From Pseudomonas chlororaphis (GTDB lineage Bacteria; Pseudomonadota; Gammaproteobacteria; Pseudomonadales; Pseudomonadaceae), in NCBI RefSeq assembly GCF_000783395.1, contig NZ_JSFK01000041.1, positions 21,412 to 84,903 of the forward strand: DNA of 63,492 nucleotides, in the 5' to 3' direction. Shown in pieces: positions 55,649 through 63,492 of this stretch. Position 1 is the first letter of the stretch, and each line of letters begins with the position of its first letter. A program made the translations under genes and the position numbers. A model generated the notes under the pieces. It was given only the letters and a program-made list of their open reading frames with translations, was not told the DNA's origin and ran no database searches.

Positions 55649-56176
55649 ATGACGATCGGTATTGTCGGCGGCTGGCAGGCCAAGGCTGGACTTCTGGTGC
55701 GCGACACCGGCGCAAAGAAACAAGTGTCCCAGAGCGTCAAGGTGCAGCAGATGCTGACGCTGGTCGGTAATGATCCCAACGCGCTGAATACCGCTGAAAT
55801 GGACAAGCAGGGTTTGCGCAAGGCGATCAAGGGTTTCGATCCGGCGAACGTTTCAGTCAAACAATTGGGCAATCTGAGCGAGATGCTGCGTAGCCGCGGG
55901 CTGATTTCCGAGATCACTTCCTTCACGTTGAAAAACGCGGGCGACAAGTTCGACCGTTTCGGCGTGACCAAAGATATCGATGCCAAATTCAACGCCCTGG
56001 AGTATTTCGCGACTCAGCTCGATGCGATCCAGAGCAATGGCCTCAATGGCAACGCCTACGGCAAGAACCTGATTCCCGAGTTCAAGAAAGCGATCTATGT
56101 CCTGCAGAACCTGAAGACCTACGGTGATGGCAACGTCGCCAAACCTGTCGACCAGGGCGTCAAGGCCAAGGCCTGA
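55649..56176 (+). CDS. unrecognised protein, 175 aa
   Basis: A 175-residue protein starting MTIGIVGGWQAKAGLLV, with no signal peptide or membrane helix. The body is polar and probably mostly helical (VQQMLTLVGNDPNALNTAEM, LIPEFKKAIYVLQNLKTYG). There are two loosely similar acidic-basic segments (MDKQGLRKAIKGF; DIDAKFNALEYFATQL). An ACAGGGAG ribosome-binding site is 7 nt before ATG 55649; the longer frame to 55442 runs through the promoter region and is rejected. A hairpin follows its stop. I recognise no family and assign no function. Confidence 0.75.
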   Translation: MTIGIVGGWQAKAGLLVRDTGAKKQVSQSVKVQQMLTLVGNDPNALNTAEMDKQGLRKAIKGFDPANVSVKQLGNLSEMLRSRGLISEITSFTLKNAGDKFDRFGVTKDIDAKFNALEYFATQLDAIQSNGLNGNAYGKNLIPEFKKAIYVLQNLKTYGDGNVAKPVDQGVKAKA

Positions 56177-56190
56177 GTTCGAACGTTGTA

Positions 56191-56213
56191 GCCCGCTCGA
56201 CATGTGAGCGGGC
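56191..56213. terminator. 8-bp hairpin between convergent genes
   Basis: GCCCGCTC (56191-56198), 7-nt loop, GAGCGGGC (56206-56213), 14 bp after the 175-aa gene and 12 bp from the GNAT stop on the other strand. No T-tract follows on either strand, so terminator function is probable only from position. Confidence 0.5.
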
Positions 56214-56225
56214 ACTCGGTCTGAC

Positions 56226-57164
56226 TCAAGAATGCGGCGCTGCCTCGCTGGCGCGCGCGGCAATCTGTTGTTGCGCCTGATCGTGCAGGCGCTGAATGTG
56301 CGGGCAACGCAACTCCAGCGTGCGTCGGCGATAACCTCGATGAAACAACGCCAGCCATCCCCCGCAACGGTCATTCGGGGCAATCCCGGTGAAGATGAAG
56401 CCCATCGCCGACAGGCTGTCCACGGCGCTGGCAAAACCCGTTGCCAGCCTGAGTCTGATCGAGATCATCCAATGCCCGGGCAGTTGTCGCAGCTGTTTAA
56501 GCAAACCGCTGTCGAGTTTTTTCAGCCGCACGTCATAGCGCCCGGAGCATTGTTCGACATTTATTGGCGGCCCGACCCAAAGCGGTTGTTTTTCCTGCGT
56601 TCCGTAAACGCCGGACAAATGTTCCATGAAATCGCGACAGCTTTGCGGCCAGTGCAGTGTCGGGAGCGGGCGCCGATAACCGTCGATGGGGGTGAAGCCA
56701 ATGACGATGGACTCGGGCAACGGTTCGCGGAACGGCGAGGGCACATAGTCGAGCAACAATCCCGTGCTGCAAAAGCCAAGCCGATCAGCCATGCGTTGGG
56801 TGTAGGCATGGTGGGTCACCTGTTTGATGGTCACGCCATGGCAACCCAGTGCTTGTGCATGGATCAATAGTCGCGTGCCCAACTGTGTAGCGATGTTCTG
56901 TCCGCGTGTCGACGGGTGTACCACGCTCAATGCCAGTTCCGCCGTGTGCGATTCGCGGCTTCTGCACAACGTCGCGTGACCGAGAATTTTTTTCCCGGAT
57001 TCCGCTACCAATGAATGCCAGCTGCCATCGCCGTGGTTCTGGTTGATCATCAACGGCAAGTACACGTGCGGTTGCACGTAGTGGTCACCATAGATTTCCC
57101 GGAACAGGCGACTGACGGCCCCAGCGTCGGTACGGCGATAACTGCGCAGCGTCAGGTTGTCCAT
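56226..57164 (-). CDS. GNAT family acyltransferase, last gene of the lux-like operon
   Basis: A 312-residue protein. The N-terminal about 150 residues are a GNAT fold with the acyl-CoA pyrophosphate-binding segment VVHPSTRGQNIATQLGTRLL. The C-terminal half (about 160-312) resembles a degenerate second acyltransferase-like domain (PGHWMISIRLRLATGFASAV, LSAMGFIFTGIAPND). It probably transfers an acyl group to an amine or sugar. ATG 57164 is preferred because GGAG lies 8 nt upstream; ATG 57170 is too close. It overlaps the stop of the upstream adenylating-enzyme gene, so it is translationally coupled to it. Confidence 0.82.
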   Translation of the reverse strand: MDNLTLRSYRRTDAGAVSRLFREIYGDHYVQPHVYLPLMINQNHGDGSWHSLVAESGKKILGHATLCRSRESHTAELALSVVHPSTRGQNIATQLGTRLLIHAQALGCHGVTIKQVTHHAYTQRMADRLGFCSTGLLLDYVPSPFREPLPESIVIGFTPIDGYRRPLPTLHWPQSCRDFMEHLSGVYGTQEKQPLWVGPPINVEQCSGRYDVRLKKLDSGLLKQLRQLPGHWMISIRLRLATGFASAVDSLSAMGFIFTGIAPNDRCGGWLALFHRGYRRRTLELRCPHIQRLHDQAQQQIAARASEAAPHS

Positions 57165-58453
57165 GGGCATTGCTCCGGACGCGGGGTGTCATAGCGGCGC
57201 AAGTCGACGACGCGTTGGTGTTTGCCGGAGCGCGGATGGCGAGCGAGTTCATCGTGTGTGCAAGGGGCAACCTGCAGCTCAAGTTGCCGATCAGCGCTGA
57301 GTTGCGCGATCAGCGGGTAATGCTCGATCAAGTCACGGTGCAATGTTGAGTTGGCCTGTGCGGTGTCGGCCGTCAGCGCATCGGGGACCCACTTCAGACG
57401 CAAGGTATCGACGTTCGCCGACTGACTGATGACCAGTTGCCAGTCTTCTCTGGCCGTGGCACGCCGGACCATCCCGGCGATGTCTTCGATCATCAGCGTC
57501 AGACTGCTCACGCGCACGCGCCGACTGCTTGCGCTGCGACCCATCAAGGCAAACTTGCGCATGGGCACCGTGCCAGGTTCTCGCCAACAGGCGAGGTCGC
57601 CCACGGGGTAACGGATCAACGGCATCAGTCGGCGGGTGAGGTTGGTCATCACTAGCCGCCCGGTTCGCTCGCATTCCTCAATCACATCGCCGGTGTGTTC
57701 ATCGACAATTTCCAGCACGCTGTGACCGGGCAGCATGCGGTGTTCGCCCAAGGCACAGTCGCGGCCCGTGATGCCGATGAGTCCCGCGTCGACGCTGGCA
57801 TAGCCGATGGAGGCGATCCGTGCGTTAGGGAACACCCGGTGCAATATCTGCAATTGCCCGGCGAACAGGCTTTCCCCGCCATACAGCAGGGTTTCGACCT
57901 CGGCCAGGGTTTGCGCCTGGCGCTCCAGCTCACTGGCGAACGTCAGCAATTGCGCAGGTACACCGGCCAGTACGTTGATCCGGTGCTGGCGGATGGCGTC
58001 AGCCAATACCACGTTCGCCACATCTCCGGTGAACGGAAACTCGGTCACACCCGCTGTTTCGTGCGTCAGTGCATCGTGGATGAAGATGAAACTGGCATAC
58101 AGATCGCCGACAAAGAACAAGTTGGCAACCCGGTCTCCGGGCTTGAGTTGATGACCCAGGTGGCTGCCGAAGTCGCGGACAAGTGCCTGCCATTCTTCAC
58201 GGGTAAACACCGAAAGTTTTCCGGCGCTGGTGGTTCCACCGGTTTTGAAGACCAGTGCGCGCTCGACGGTAGAGGTCAGCAACGGCCATTGTTCGAAGTG
58301 CTGGCTGTCTGCCCAATAGTATTGAGGGTCCGTCACCGGAAGTTCATCCAGTGCGGTGATCTGCGGTGCAACGTTATGCAAATGTCTGGCGTAATACTTT
58401 GAATGCTCTCGGGCAAAAGTGACCAATTGGTTGAGTTCAAATGACGCGTTCAT
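57152..58453 (-). CDS. PaaK-like AMP-forming acyl ligase (ANL superfamily)
   Basis: A 433-residue adenylate-forming enzyme related to phenylacetate-CoA ligase. The ATP-binding P-loop is TGGTTSAGK at residues 71-79, the substrate/ATP motif YASVDAG at about 218-224, then RYPVGDLACW. It is clearly homologous to the C-terminal half of the neighbouring LuxC fusion protein (shared NLFFxGxLY, VLxGxP and YxSVDAG patterns), so the two arose by duplication. It should activate a carboxylic acid as its adenylate; whether it loads CoA, a protein or an amine is unknown. It lies 41 bp after the LuxC fusion gene and overlaps the GNAT gene. Confidence 0.86.
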   Translation of the reverse strand: MNASFELNQLVTFAREHSKYYARHLHNVAPQITALDELPVTDPQYYWADSQHFEQWPLLTSTVERALVFKTGGTTSAGKLSVFTREEWQALVRDFGSHLGHQLKPGDRVANLFFVGDLYASFIFIHDALTHETAGVTEFPFTGDVANVVLADAIRQHRINVLAGVPAQLLTFASELERQAQTLAEVETLLYGGESLFAGQLQILHRVFPNARIASIGYASVDAGLIGITGRDCALGEHRMLPGHSVLEIVDEHTGDVIEECERTGRLVMTNLTRRLMPLIRYPVGDLACWREPGTVPMRKFALMGRSASSRRVRVSSLTLMIEDIAGMVRRATAREDWQLVISQSANVDTLRLKWVPDALTADTAQANSTLHRDLIEHYPLIAQLSADRQLELQVAPCTHDELARHPRSGKHQRVVDLRRYDTPRPEQCPWTT

Positions 58454-58494
58454 GGGCTTCTCTTTAATTGTTGTAGCCGTAGGCGATAGATGTT

Positions 58495-60891
58495 TTAACG
58501 GCGCGCATCGATGACTGATGGGATCTTTCCGCTGTGTTTGTTTCTGCTGAACTGGTGCGGTTCGCAGATTTGCGCTTCTACCGTGAGCAGTCTGCTGCGC
58601 ACCAGTGTGGCCAGCGTCGAGTAACTTTGCAGTCGGTCGAGGATGTCGGCGGGGTTGCCCGGGCTGCGAATCAGCAGTCGTTCCAGGCCATCAGGTGCTT
58701 GATCAAGGTGCAACTGAAACGCGGTTTGCAGGTGCCGCGCGAGTTCGTTCAGGCAGATGAAGTCGCTGCCGATACGCAGCAATCTGCCGTGCCGTTGCAG
58801 CAGCTCGAAGCGTGGCGAACTCAGCCCGCACGCGCAGTCACCAGGTAGCCAGCGACCGCTGTCACCGACTTCATAACGCTGGACCTGTTGGCCCTCGCGA
58901 GCTTTCGAGGTGAACAACAAACGGCCGACTTCATCACCGACGACCGGCACGTCCTGCTCCATTGCGACGATTTCCAGATGCTGGATATCCTCCATCAGGT
59001 GGAACACACCATCAGCGGTTGCCGCGCAGGCATGCCCGAACGGCCCCGCATCGACGCTGCCATACACTGCCGAGCGGATGCTGGCGACGCCGCAGCGCTG
59101 CAACAGCTCGCGGCACGGATCACTGATGTGTTCACCGCCGAGAAAGACTTTTTCAATGCCGCCGTAACGGCTCAGACGCAGCTGTTCGTTGAGGAACAAT
59201 CGATGCAGGGTGCTGGGCATGCCGATCAGCACGGTGACGCGCTGCTCGATGATCACTTGGGCAATGTCGCTGTAGTCGTCGTCGGCGGGTGCGCCCATGG
59301 GCAGGTGGGTTGCGCCCAACAATTCCAGGACTTTGGCGAAACTGAAGAAACCACCGTACAGGCTGCCACTGAAGAACAGGTTCATGACCTTGTCGCGACC
59401 CGGATCGAGTCCCGCCGCAAACAGACCGTCGGCGGCGGCGCGCATCTGGCGTTGAAAGTCGCGGTAACTGAACCCTGCCAGCGCCGGTGTGCCGCTACTG
59501 CCACCGGAGCGGAAAAACAGCTGCGCGGCGGCTGTCGTCGGGCGTGCGACAAACGCCACTTTGTCGGTAATCGGCAGGCCCGCCAGCGTCGGCGCGCAAG
59601 GTCGCCGGTCGAGGTTCATGTGGGCAGGTAACTGCGTTGGCGCGAGGCTGACCGAGACCCGCCGGCTCAGGCGTTGCAGGGCGTAAACGCCGTCGTGGGG
59701 TTCGCCGTCGTAGCCGTCATGGATGGCGTTGATCGGCGCAATTCGGCTGACGCCCGCGGCAATCAGCGTGCGCGACAGTTCAGCGATCTGCGGTTCGGCA
59801 CACACCAGTGCACAGCTCTGCAATACGTTGCGCCAAGGCAGTAGAGTCTCGGCCAGTTGCTCGCGTGGCAGGGGCTTGAGCAGCAGCGTGCGAAACAGCG
59901 GCGAGGGCGCGAGCACTTGATCATGGCTCCAGACAACGCGCCAGCCCGGCGCGCTCCAGACGTGCGCTGTCACAGCGGAAAAGCTCTGGGCCAGGCGCGT
60001 CATCAAGGTATGGGTGGTGATCTCGCTCGCTTCTTGGACAGTCGGGGTCAGCGCCGGCCATTGCCCGGCACGACGCTCGAACGCCGTGGCCAGCGCTGAG
60101 CCGATTTCGTGCAGCACGGCCGGTTCGTCGCTGTCGACCAGTAACCATTGCGGGCTGGAACAGGCCTGCTGATCCAGTCGGCAAACCTCATCGGCTATCG
60201 CCTCCAGCGTTGGCGGCGTGGCAGCGTCCGGCGTCAGGTAGGCGAAACTGATGCGGTGGCCCCAGTCGATCCAGCGACATCCGGGCGGCAACTGTTGGCG
60301 GATGGCTTGCAGCGCCGCTTCGCCACCCCACGCCGATACGCCGTTGGCCATTTTGCACAAGCGGCCGATTTGCGCAGTCGCCACTGGTAGCACGGCCACG
60401 TAATGGCAAAGTTGGCCGCTGGGGTCGCACTGCACCAATGCGTGCAGCAGGCGCGCGGTCAGACCTTGGTCGCTGCGGCTGGGGCGCAGCCAGTTGAGGT
60501 TGCCGGCCAAGAGGCTTTCGATCATCGCGCAGCACGCCAGCAATGGCGCGTTGGCCGGCGTGACATGGACCACCAGACCCAAGGGACTCCATTGCTCGAA
60601 GCGCGATTGCCGATAATCGAAGCGGCGCAGCGAATCGGCGTGATCACCCAGTTCGCGTTCAAGTTTTTTTTGCAGGGCGTGAGGTTGACAGAAATCGATC
60701 AGCGCCTGGCGTTGCTCGTTATCCAGCGGCAACTCGACGCTGTGCAGTTGCTGCGCAAAGTTTGCGGCGGCGGTCAGCACGGTGGCGCGCTGCAGCGGTG
60801 TGCTCAGATGTTGCGGTAATGCCTGATGCAGCAGCGTCAGTGCGGTGTCGAGATCGAAGTCCGCGTGCAGTTCTCCGTTGATCAGGTACAT
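58495..60891 (-). CDS. LuxC-type acyl reductase fused to a PaaK-like adenylation domain
   Basis: A 799-residue two-domain protein. Residues 1 to about 400 match LuxC, the NADPH-dependent fatty-acyl reductase of bioluminescence. The nucleotide-binding region is VVHVTPANAPLLACCAMIES, and the acyl-accepting cysteine is Cys244 in the family motif DQQACSSPQ. Residues about 410-799 are an ANL adenylate-forming domain with P-loop RSGGSSGTP (461-469) and YGSVDAGPFG. The protein could activate a carboxylate and reduce it (or the LuxE-bound acyl group) to an aldehyde. Start at 60891: the ATG is one base after the LuxE-like stop. I know of no luciferase-linked LuxC with such a fusion. Confidence 0.88.
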   Translation of the reverse strand: MYLINGELHADFDLDTALTLLHQALPQHLSTPLQRATVLTAAANFAQQLHSVELPLDNEQRQALIDFCQPHALQKKLERELGDHADSLRRFDYRQSRFEQWSPLGLVVHVTPANAPLLACCAMIESLLAGNLNWLRPSRSDQGLTARLLHALVQCDPSGQLCHYVAVLPVATAQIGRLCKMANGVSAWGGEAALQAIRQQLPPGCRWIDWGHRISFAYLTPDAATPPTLEAIADEVCRLDQQACSSPQWLLVDSDEPAVLHEIGSALATAFERRAGQWPALTPTVQEASEITTHTLMTRLAQSFSAVTAHVWSAPGWRVVWSHDQVLAPSPLFRTLLLKPLPREQLAETLLPWRNVLQSCALVCAEPQIAELSRTLIAAGVSRIAPINAIHDGYDGEPHDGVYALQRLSRRVSVSLAPTQLPAHMNLDRRPCAPTLAGLPITDKVAFVARPTTAAAQLFFRSGGSSGTPALAGFSYRDFQRQMRAAADGLFAAGLDPGRDKVMNLFFSGSLYGGFFSFAKVLELLGATHLPMGAPADDDYSDIAQVIIEQRVTVLIGMPSTLHRLFLNEQLRLSRYGGIEKVFLGGEHISDPCRELLQRCGVASIRSAVYGSVDAGPFGHACAATADGVFHLMEDIQHLEIVAMEQDVPVVGDEVGRLLFTSKAREGQQVQRYEVGDSGRWLPGDCACGLSSPRFELLQRHGRLLRIGSDFICLNELARHLQTAFQLHLDQAPDGLERLLIRSPGNPADILDRLQSYSTLATLVRSRLLTVEAQICEPHQFSRNKHSGKIPSVIDARR

Positions 60892-60892
60892 G

Positions 60893-62023
60893 TCAGTGCT
60901 TCCCCAATAATTCAGATGCCGCCATCGCGCAGCTTCTGCCGGCGCTAGTGCCCGCGCGGCCATGCAGTTCGAACCAGTCACTGGTCAGGCCGCAGCCGCA
61001 ACTCGAACCGGGATACAGCGTCGCCAGGTCGCTCATCACCACCGCGTGCGCCGGGCTGGATGAAATGTAGGGCGAGACGAAACCCAGCAAGCCTTGCTGG
61101 CCGTAGGGCTGGACGGAAAAGTCGCGCGGATTGCGCACGTAAGCCTTGGCATAAACCGGGACATGAAAATGATGCCGGGCACATTCGATATAGGGCACCG
61201 CGTGCTCGACCGCACCATAGCCGTCTCGGCATCGTGACATTGCGATGCCCAGTTGCCGGGCGATGCGCTCATACAATTGTTGCTTGGGGATTTCCTCGCT
61301 GGCGCGGGTTTTCCAGCCACCACCGAAAAACACCAGCGAATCGGCCGGCAGTTGCAGCGCAGGTACGCCGGTGGCCTGCATCTGCTGCAGGGTCTGCCAG
61401 AGAAATGCCGGGAAACCGAAAATGCGCACAGGCAGACCTTCTTCGGCAAACGATTGCAGGGCAGCGATGACGCCAAACACATCGAACTGGTGGCCGTCGC
61501 CGTTGCAGCGCAAGGCGTAGACGACTCGATTGACCGGGGCAAAGCGGCAGAGAAACTGGTCGGTGTAGGACGTCCCCAGCGTGATCGCACCTTGCGGTTC
61601 GTAGCTCAGCAGCAAGTAGTTACACGGCGTGTCCGGTGAATTCCAGCCGTAGTGACTAAAGATCCGTTCGACCATGAACTGCGCGCTCGACAGACTGCGT
61701 GGGTCGTAGCGCATGCGGCTTTTCTGGCCACTGGTGCCGGACGATGTCAGTTCCAGAGCAGTTTCTCCGGTCGGACTGAGCAGCAGTTGCCGTTTGAAGA
61801 AGTTGGCCAGAATCGGCGGCAGTCGCGACCAGTCATCGAGACTGTCCAGCTCCTGCGCATCGAAGCCGTTTGCGTTCAGCCAATGTGCGTAGCCGGGGGT
61901 GTGCTGGCAATGAAACCGGCTGATCTCGGCCATGGCCTGATCGAACAGGCCGGCAGGCACGGAATCCGGGCAATAGGGGTGCGGCAACGCGCAGAGCGCG
62001 TCGCTGGCGAGGAAGTGGTTCAT
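60893..62023 (-). CDS. LuxE-like acyl-protein synthetase
   Basis: A 376-residue protein of the LuxE family, which adenylates a fatty acid and holds it on its own cysteine for reduction by LuxC. Features: P-loop LTSSGTSGQKSRM (residues 92-104), FFGGGWKTR, CRDGYGAVEHAVPYIEC and a C-terminal Cys365 (GRSCAMAASELL) at the position of the acylated cysteine of Vibrio LuxE (near 364). An AAGGAA ribosome-binding site lies 7 nt before the ATG. It is 11 bp after the exporter gene and 1 bp before the LuxC fusion gene. No luxAB or luxD is in the window. Confidence 0.9.
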   Translation of the reverse strand: MNHFLASDALCALPHPYCPDSVPAGLFDQAMAEISRFHCQHTPGYAHWLNANGFDAQELDSLDDWSRLPPILANFFKRQLLLSPTGETALELTSSGTSGQKSRMRYDPRSLSSAQFMVERIFSHYGWNSPDTPCNYLLLSYEPQGAITLGTSYTDQFLCRFAPVNRVVYALRCNGDGHQFDVFGVIAALQSFAEEGLPVRIFGFPAFLWQTLQQMQATGVPALQLPADSLVFFGGGWKTRASEEIPKQQLYERIARQLGIAMSRCRDGYGAVEHAVPYIECARHHFHVPVYAKAYVRNPRDFSVQPYGQQGLLGFVSPYISSSPAHAVVMSDLATLYPGSSCGCGLTSDWFELHGRAGTSAGRSCAMAASELLGKH

Positions 62024-62034
62024 TCAATATTCCT

Positions 62035-63282
62035 TTATTGGGCAGAAGCGGAATCGGGTCGGTTGCGTTGCAACATTCCCTGTATCAGAGGCAGGCTCAT
62101 CAGGCCGCTGAAGGCGGCGTAGAGCGCAAAGAGTTCGAGACGTGCGCCACCACCGATGGCGGCAATGAGCGAACCGCCGAGGCCCATCACCGCAATCGAA
62201 ATCATCCCGACCAGCGCCGAGACCAGGCCCTTGCTGTCATCGCTGGCAAACAGCGCCAGCCGATACAGCGCGGCGTTGCTCATGCCCAGTCCTACCGCAT
62301 ACAGCGCCAGACTCGCGACCACCGGACCGAGACCGGCGCCCGACAGTGCGCAGCCGATCAGCGCCAGCAGTCCCAGGCAAAACGGCCAGAGTGCCAAGCG
62401 AATCAGCCGGGGTAACGAGTGCGTGGCCAGCAAACGGTCGAGGATCAGATTGCCGACGATAACGGCAGAGAAAACCGGCATCTGCCACAAGGCATATTCC
62501 AGTGGAGGCAATCCCAGCAACTGCATCAGCAGCAATGGCGCCAGGCCGATCCAGGCGATCAGCGGCAGGCTCATCAGCCCTAGCGCAAGGCTGGCGGCGA
62601 GAAACCGGCAATTACCAAACAGCGCGCGGTAACGCTGGCCGGTCTGGCGCCAGGAAAAACGCACCGCCGGTTGCAGACGTCCATCGCGACGTACGACCCC
62701 GATGGTTTCCGGCATGCAGACGAAAAGTCCCAGCCAGACCATTGATGCGGCAAGACCCAGACCGAGAAACAACTCACGCCAGGACAACCATTGCAGGAGC
62801 AGAATGCCCAGCAGCGGCCCCACCAGCGGTGACAGCAGGGCGATATTGCCGAGCAGTGCCATCAACCGCACCGCATCGGCCTCGCAGAACACTTCTTGAA
62901 GGGCGGGATAGCTGACCGCCACCACAAAACCCAGGCCCATGCCTTGCAGCAGTCGCAAGAGATTGAAGGCTTCAATACTGTGGCTGGCAACTGCTCCCGC
63001 GCAGGCGACGCCGAACAATGCGCAACCGATCAACAATACCCGCCTTCGACCCCATTGGTCGGACAGCGGCCCGATCAGCCATTGCAGGCAGACGCCGCCC
63101 AGCAGATAGAGATTGAAGGCGTTGGGAACATGCCGCACATCCGCTTGAAGTTCTGTTGTAACGGTAAGCATGGCCGGCATGATCAAGTCGCTGGCCAGGT
63201 AAGTCAGAAGTTCAAAAGCGCTGATTGCCAAACAAAACCCGAGCACTTGAAGTGGCCCGATTGGTATGAGTGTTCTCTGCAT
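62035..63282 (-). CDS. MdfA-type MFS exporter, first gene of the lux-like operon
   Basis: A 415-residue, twelve-helix major facilitator. The helix-1 sequence FELLTYLASDLIMPAM carries the acidic pair spaced like Glu26 and Asp34 of the multidrug transporter MdfA. Motif A is GPLSDQWGRRRVLL, and the helix-5 region has SPLVGPLLGILLLQWLSWRE. It should be a proton-coupled exporter, most simply of the operon product or its intermediates, though drug efflux is possible. AGGGA precedes ATG 63282. A terminator-like hairpin upstream suggests that this is the first gene of the transcript. Confidence 0.9.
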   Translation of the reverse strand: MQRTLIPIGPLQVLGFCLAISAFELLTYLASDLIMPAMLTVTTELQADVRHVPNAFNLYLLGGVCLQWLIGPLSDQWGRRRVLLIGCALFGVACAGAVASHSIEAFNLLRLLQGMGLGFVVAVSYPALQEVFCEADAVRLMALLGNIALLSPLVGPLLGILLLQWLSWRELFLGLGLAASMVWLGLFVCMPETIGVVRRDGRLQPAVRFSWRQTGQRYRALFGNCRFLAASLALGLMSLPLIAWIGLAPLLLMQLLGLPPLEYALWQMPVFSAVIVGNLILDRLLATHSLPRLIRLALWPFCLGLLALIGCALSGAGLGPVVASLALYAVGLGMSNAALYRLALFASDDSKGLVSALVGMISIAVMGLGGSLIAAIGGGARLELFALYAAFSGLMSLPLIQGMLQRNRPDSASAQ

Positions 63283-63448
63283 AAACGTCCCTGTTGGTGA
63301 GTGGAAGAAAGTTGCCAGAGACTAGTTGCAGAGGCTTGTGCGACCTACTTTTTTGCTGCGACATTAGATTTCAAATACTTGCAACTTGTTAGTGATTTGC
63401 ACTTTGCGCATGACACTTGTTACATCTGCGTGGCGGACGCCGGTGGCG

Positions 63449-63473
63449 AAAACAGAAAAGCCCGCTACAGGGC
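63449..63473 (-). terminator. probable terminator of an upstream minus-strand gene
   Basis: Read on the minus strand: GCCC, 6-nt loop, GGGC, then TTTTCTGTTTT. The stem is only 4 bp, but the T-rich tail is good. It would end a gene beyond the right edge, leaving 63283-63448, an AT-richer stretch, as the promoter zone of the exporter operon; I could not fix a -35/-10 there. Confidence 0.5.
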
Positions 63474-63492
63474 GTAATGCTGTTCACTTAAG

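Noticed and set aside
57152..62023. Bioluminescence operon
   Set aside because: LuxC- and LuxE-like proteins are present, but no luciferase subunits, LuxD or flavin reductase, and the LuxC is fused to an extra adenylation domain.

Overview
The window is a chromosomal segment of a fluorescent Pseudomonas, most likely of the P. fluorescens group. The evidence is the moderately high GC content, muxABC-opmB, the GlgE/TreS/TreYZ alpha-glucan-trehalose locus arranged as in other pseudomonads, Pseudomonas-restricted small families (DUF6124, DUF3203) and about fifteen REP/REPIN-type palindromes of four families. I saw no rRNA, tRNA, CRISPR, prophage or intact insertion sequence.

Layout. (1) 1-4210, minus strand: two phenol-degradation-type (MetA-like) outer-membrane barrels and a small exported protein run straight into a MoxR-DUF58-DUF4381 operon that continues off the left edge. 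(2) 4211-6666: a long structured leader in front of a DUF6124 gene, a YciI-like gene and the thiol peroxidase tpx. (3) 6853-15977: the tripartite RND efflux operon muxABC-opmB, with CpxR-box-like repeats upstream and a REP element inserted between muxB and muxC. (4) 16279-23970: an MHYT-GGDEF-EAL signalling protein, an SDR oxidoreductase, a MocR-type regulator, ccoG, a DUF3203 protein, an MgtC-like protein and a proline-rich small protein.

(5) 24188-49391: the alpha-glucan/trehalose region. glgE, treS-maltokinase and glgB lie on plus. glgA, treZ, malQ, treY, a DUF2934 gene and glgX lie on minus. TreS interconverts trehalose and maltose, its kinase domain makes maltose-1-phosphate, GlgE polymerises it, GlgB branches it, GlgX debranches the glucan and TreY/TreZ release trehalose. 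No glgC or glgP is present here. The minus operon runs on through overlapping stops and starts from glgX into an acyl-CoA-dehydrogenase-like gene, a PIG-L deacetylase, a methyltransferase and a GT2 glycosyltransferase, followed by a second PIG-L paralogue in which the catalytic aspartate is replaced by glycine. A passenger-less autotransporter barrel and an endonuclease/exonuclease/phosphatase protein sit between the two halves.

(6) 49974-56176: a D-2-hydroxyacid dehydrogenase, an alpha/beta hydrolase, a YqaA-like membrane protein, a DUF411 protein, a methyl-accepting chemotaxis protein with a good FliA promoter, and an unrecognised 175-residue protein.

(7) 56226-63282, minus strand: the most unusual part, a compact operon encoding an MdfA-type exporter, a LuxE-like acyl-protein synthetase, a LuxC acyl reductase fused to a PaaK-like adenylating domain, a second stand-alone PaaK-like enzyme and a GNAT acyltransferase. 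It carries the fatty-acid-reductase half of a lux system without luciferase and looks like a small-molecule biosynthesis and export operon that I cannot match to a described product. The leader RNA at 4621-4831 is the second main candidate for an undescribed element.
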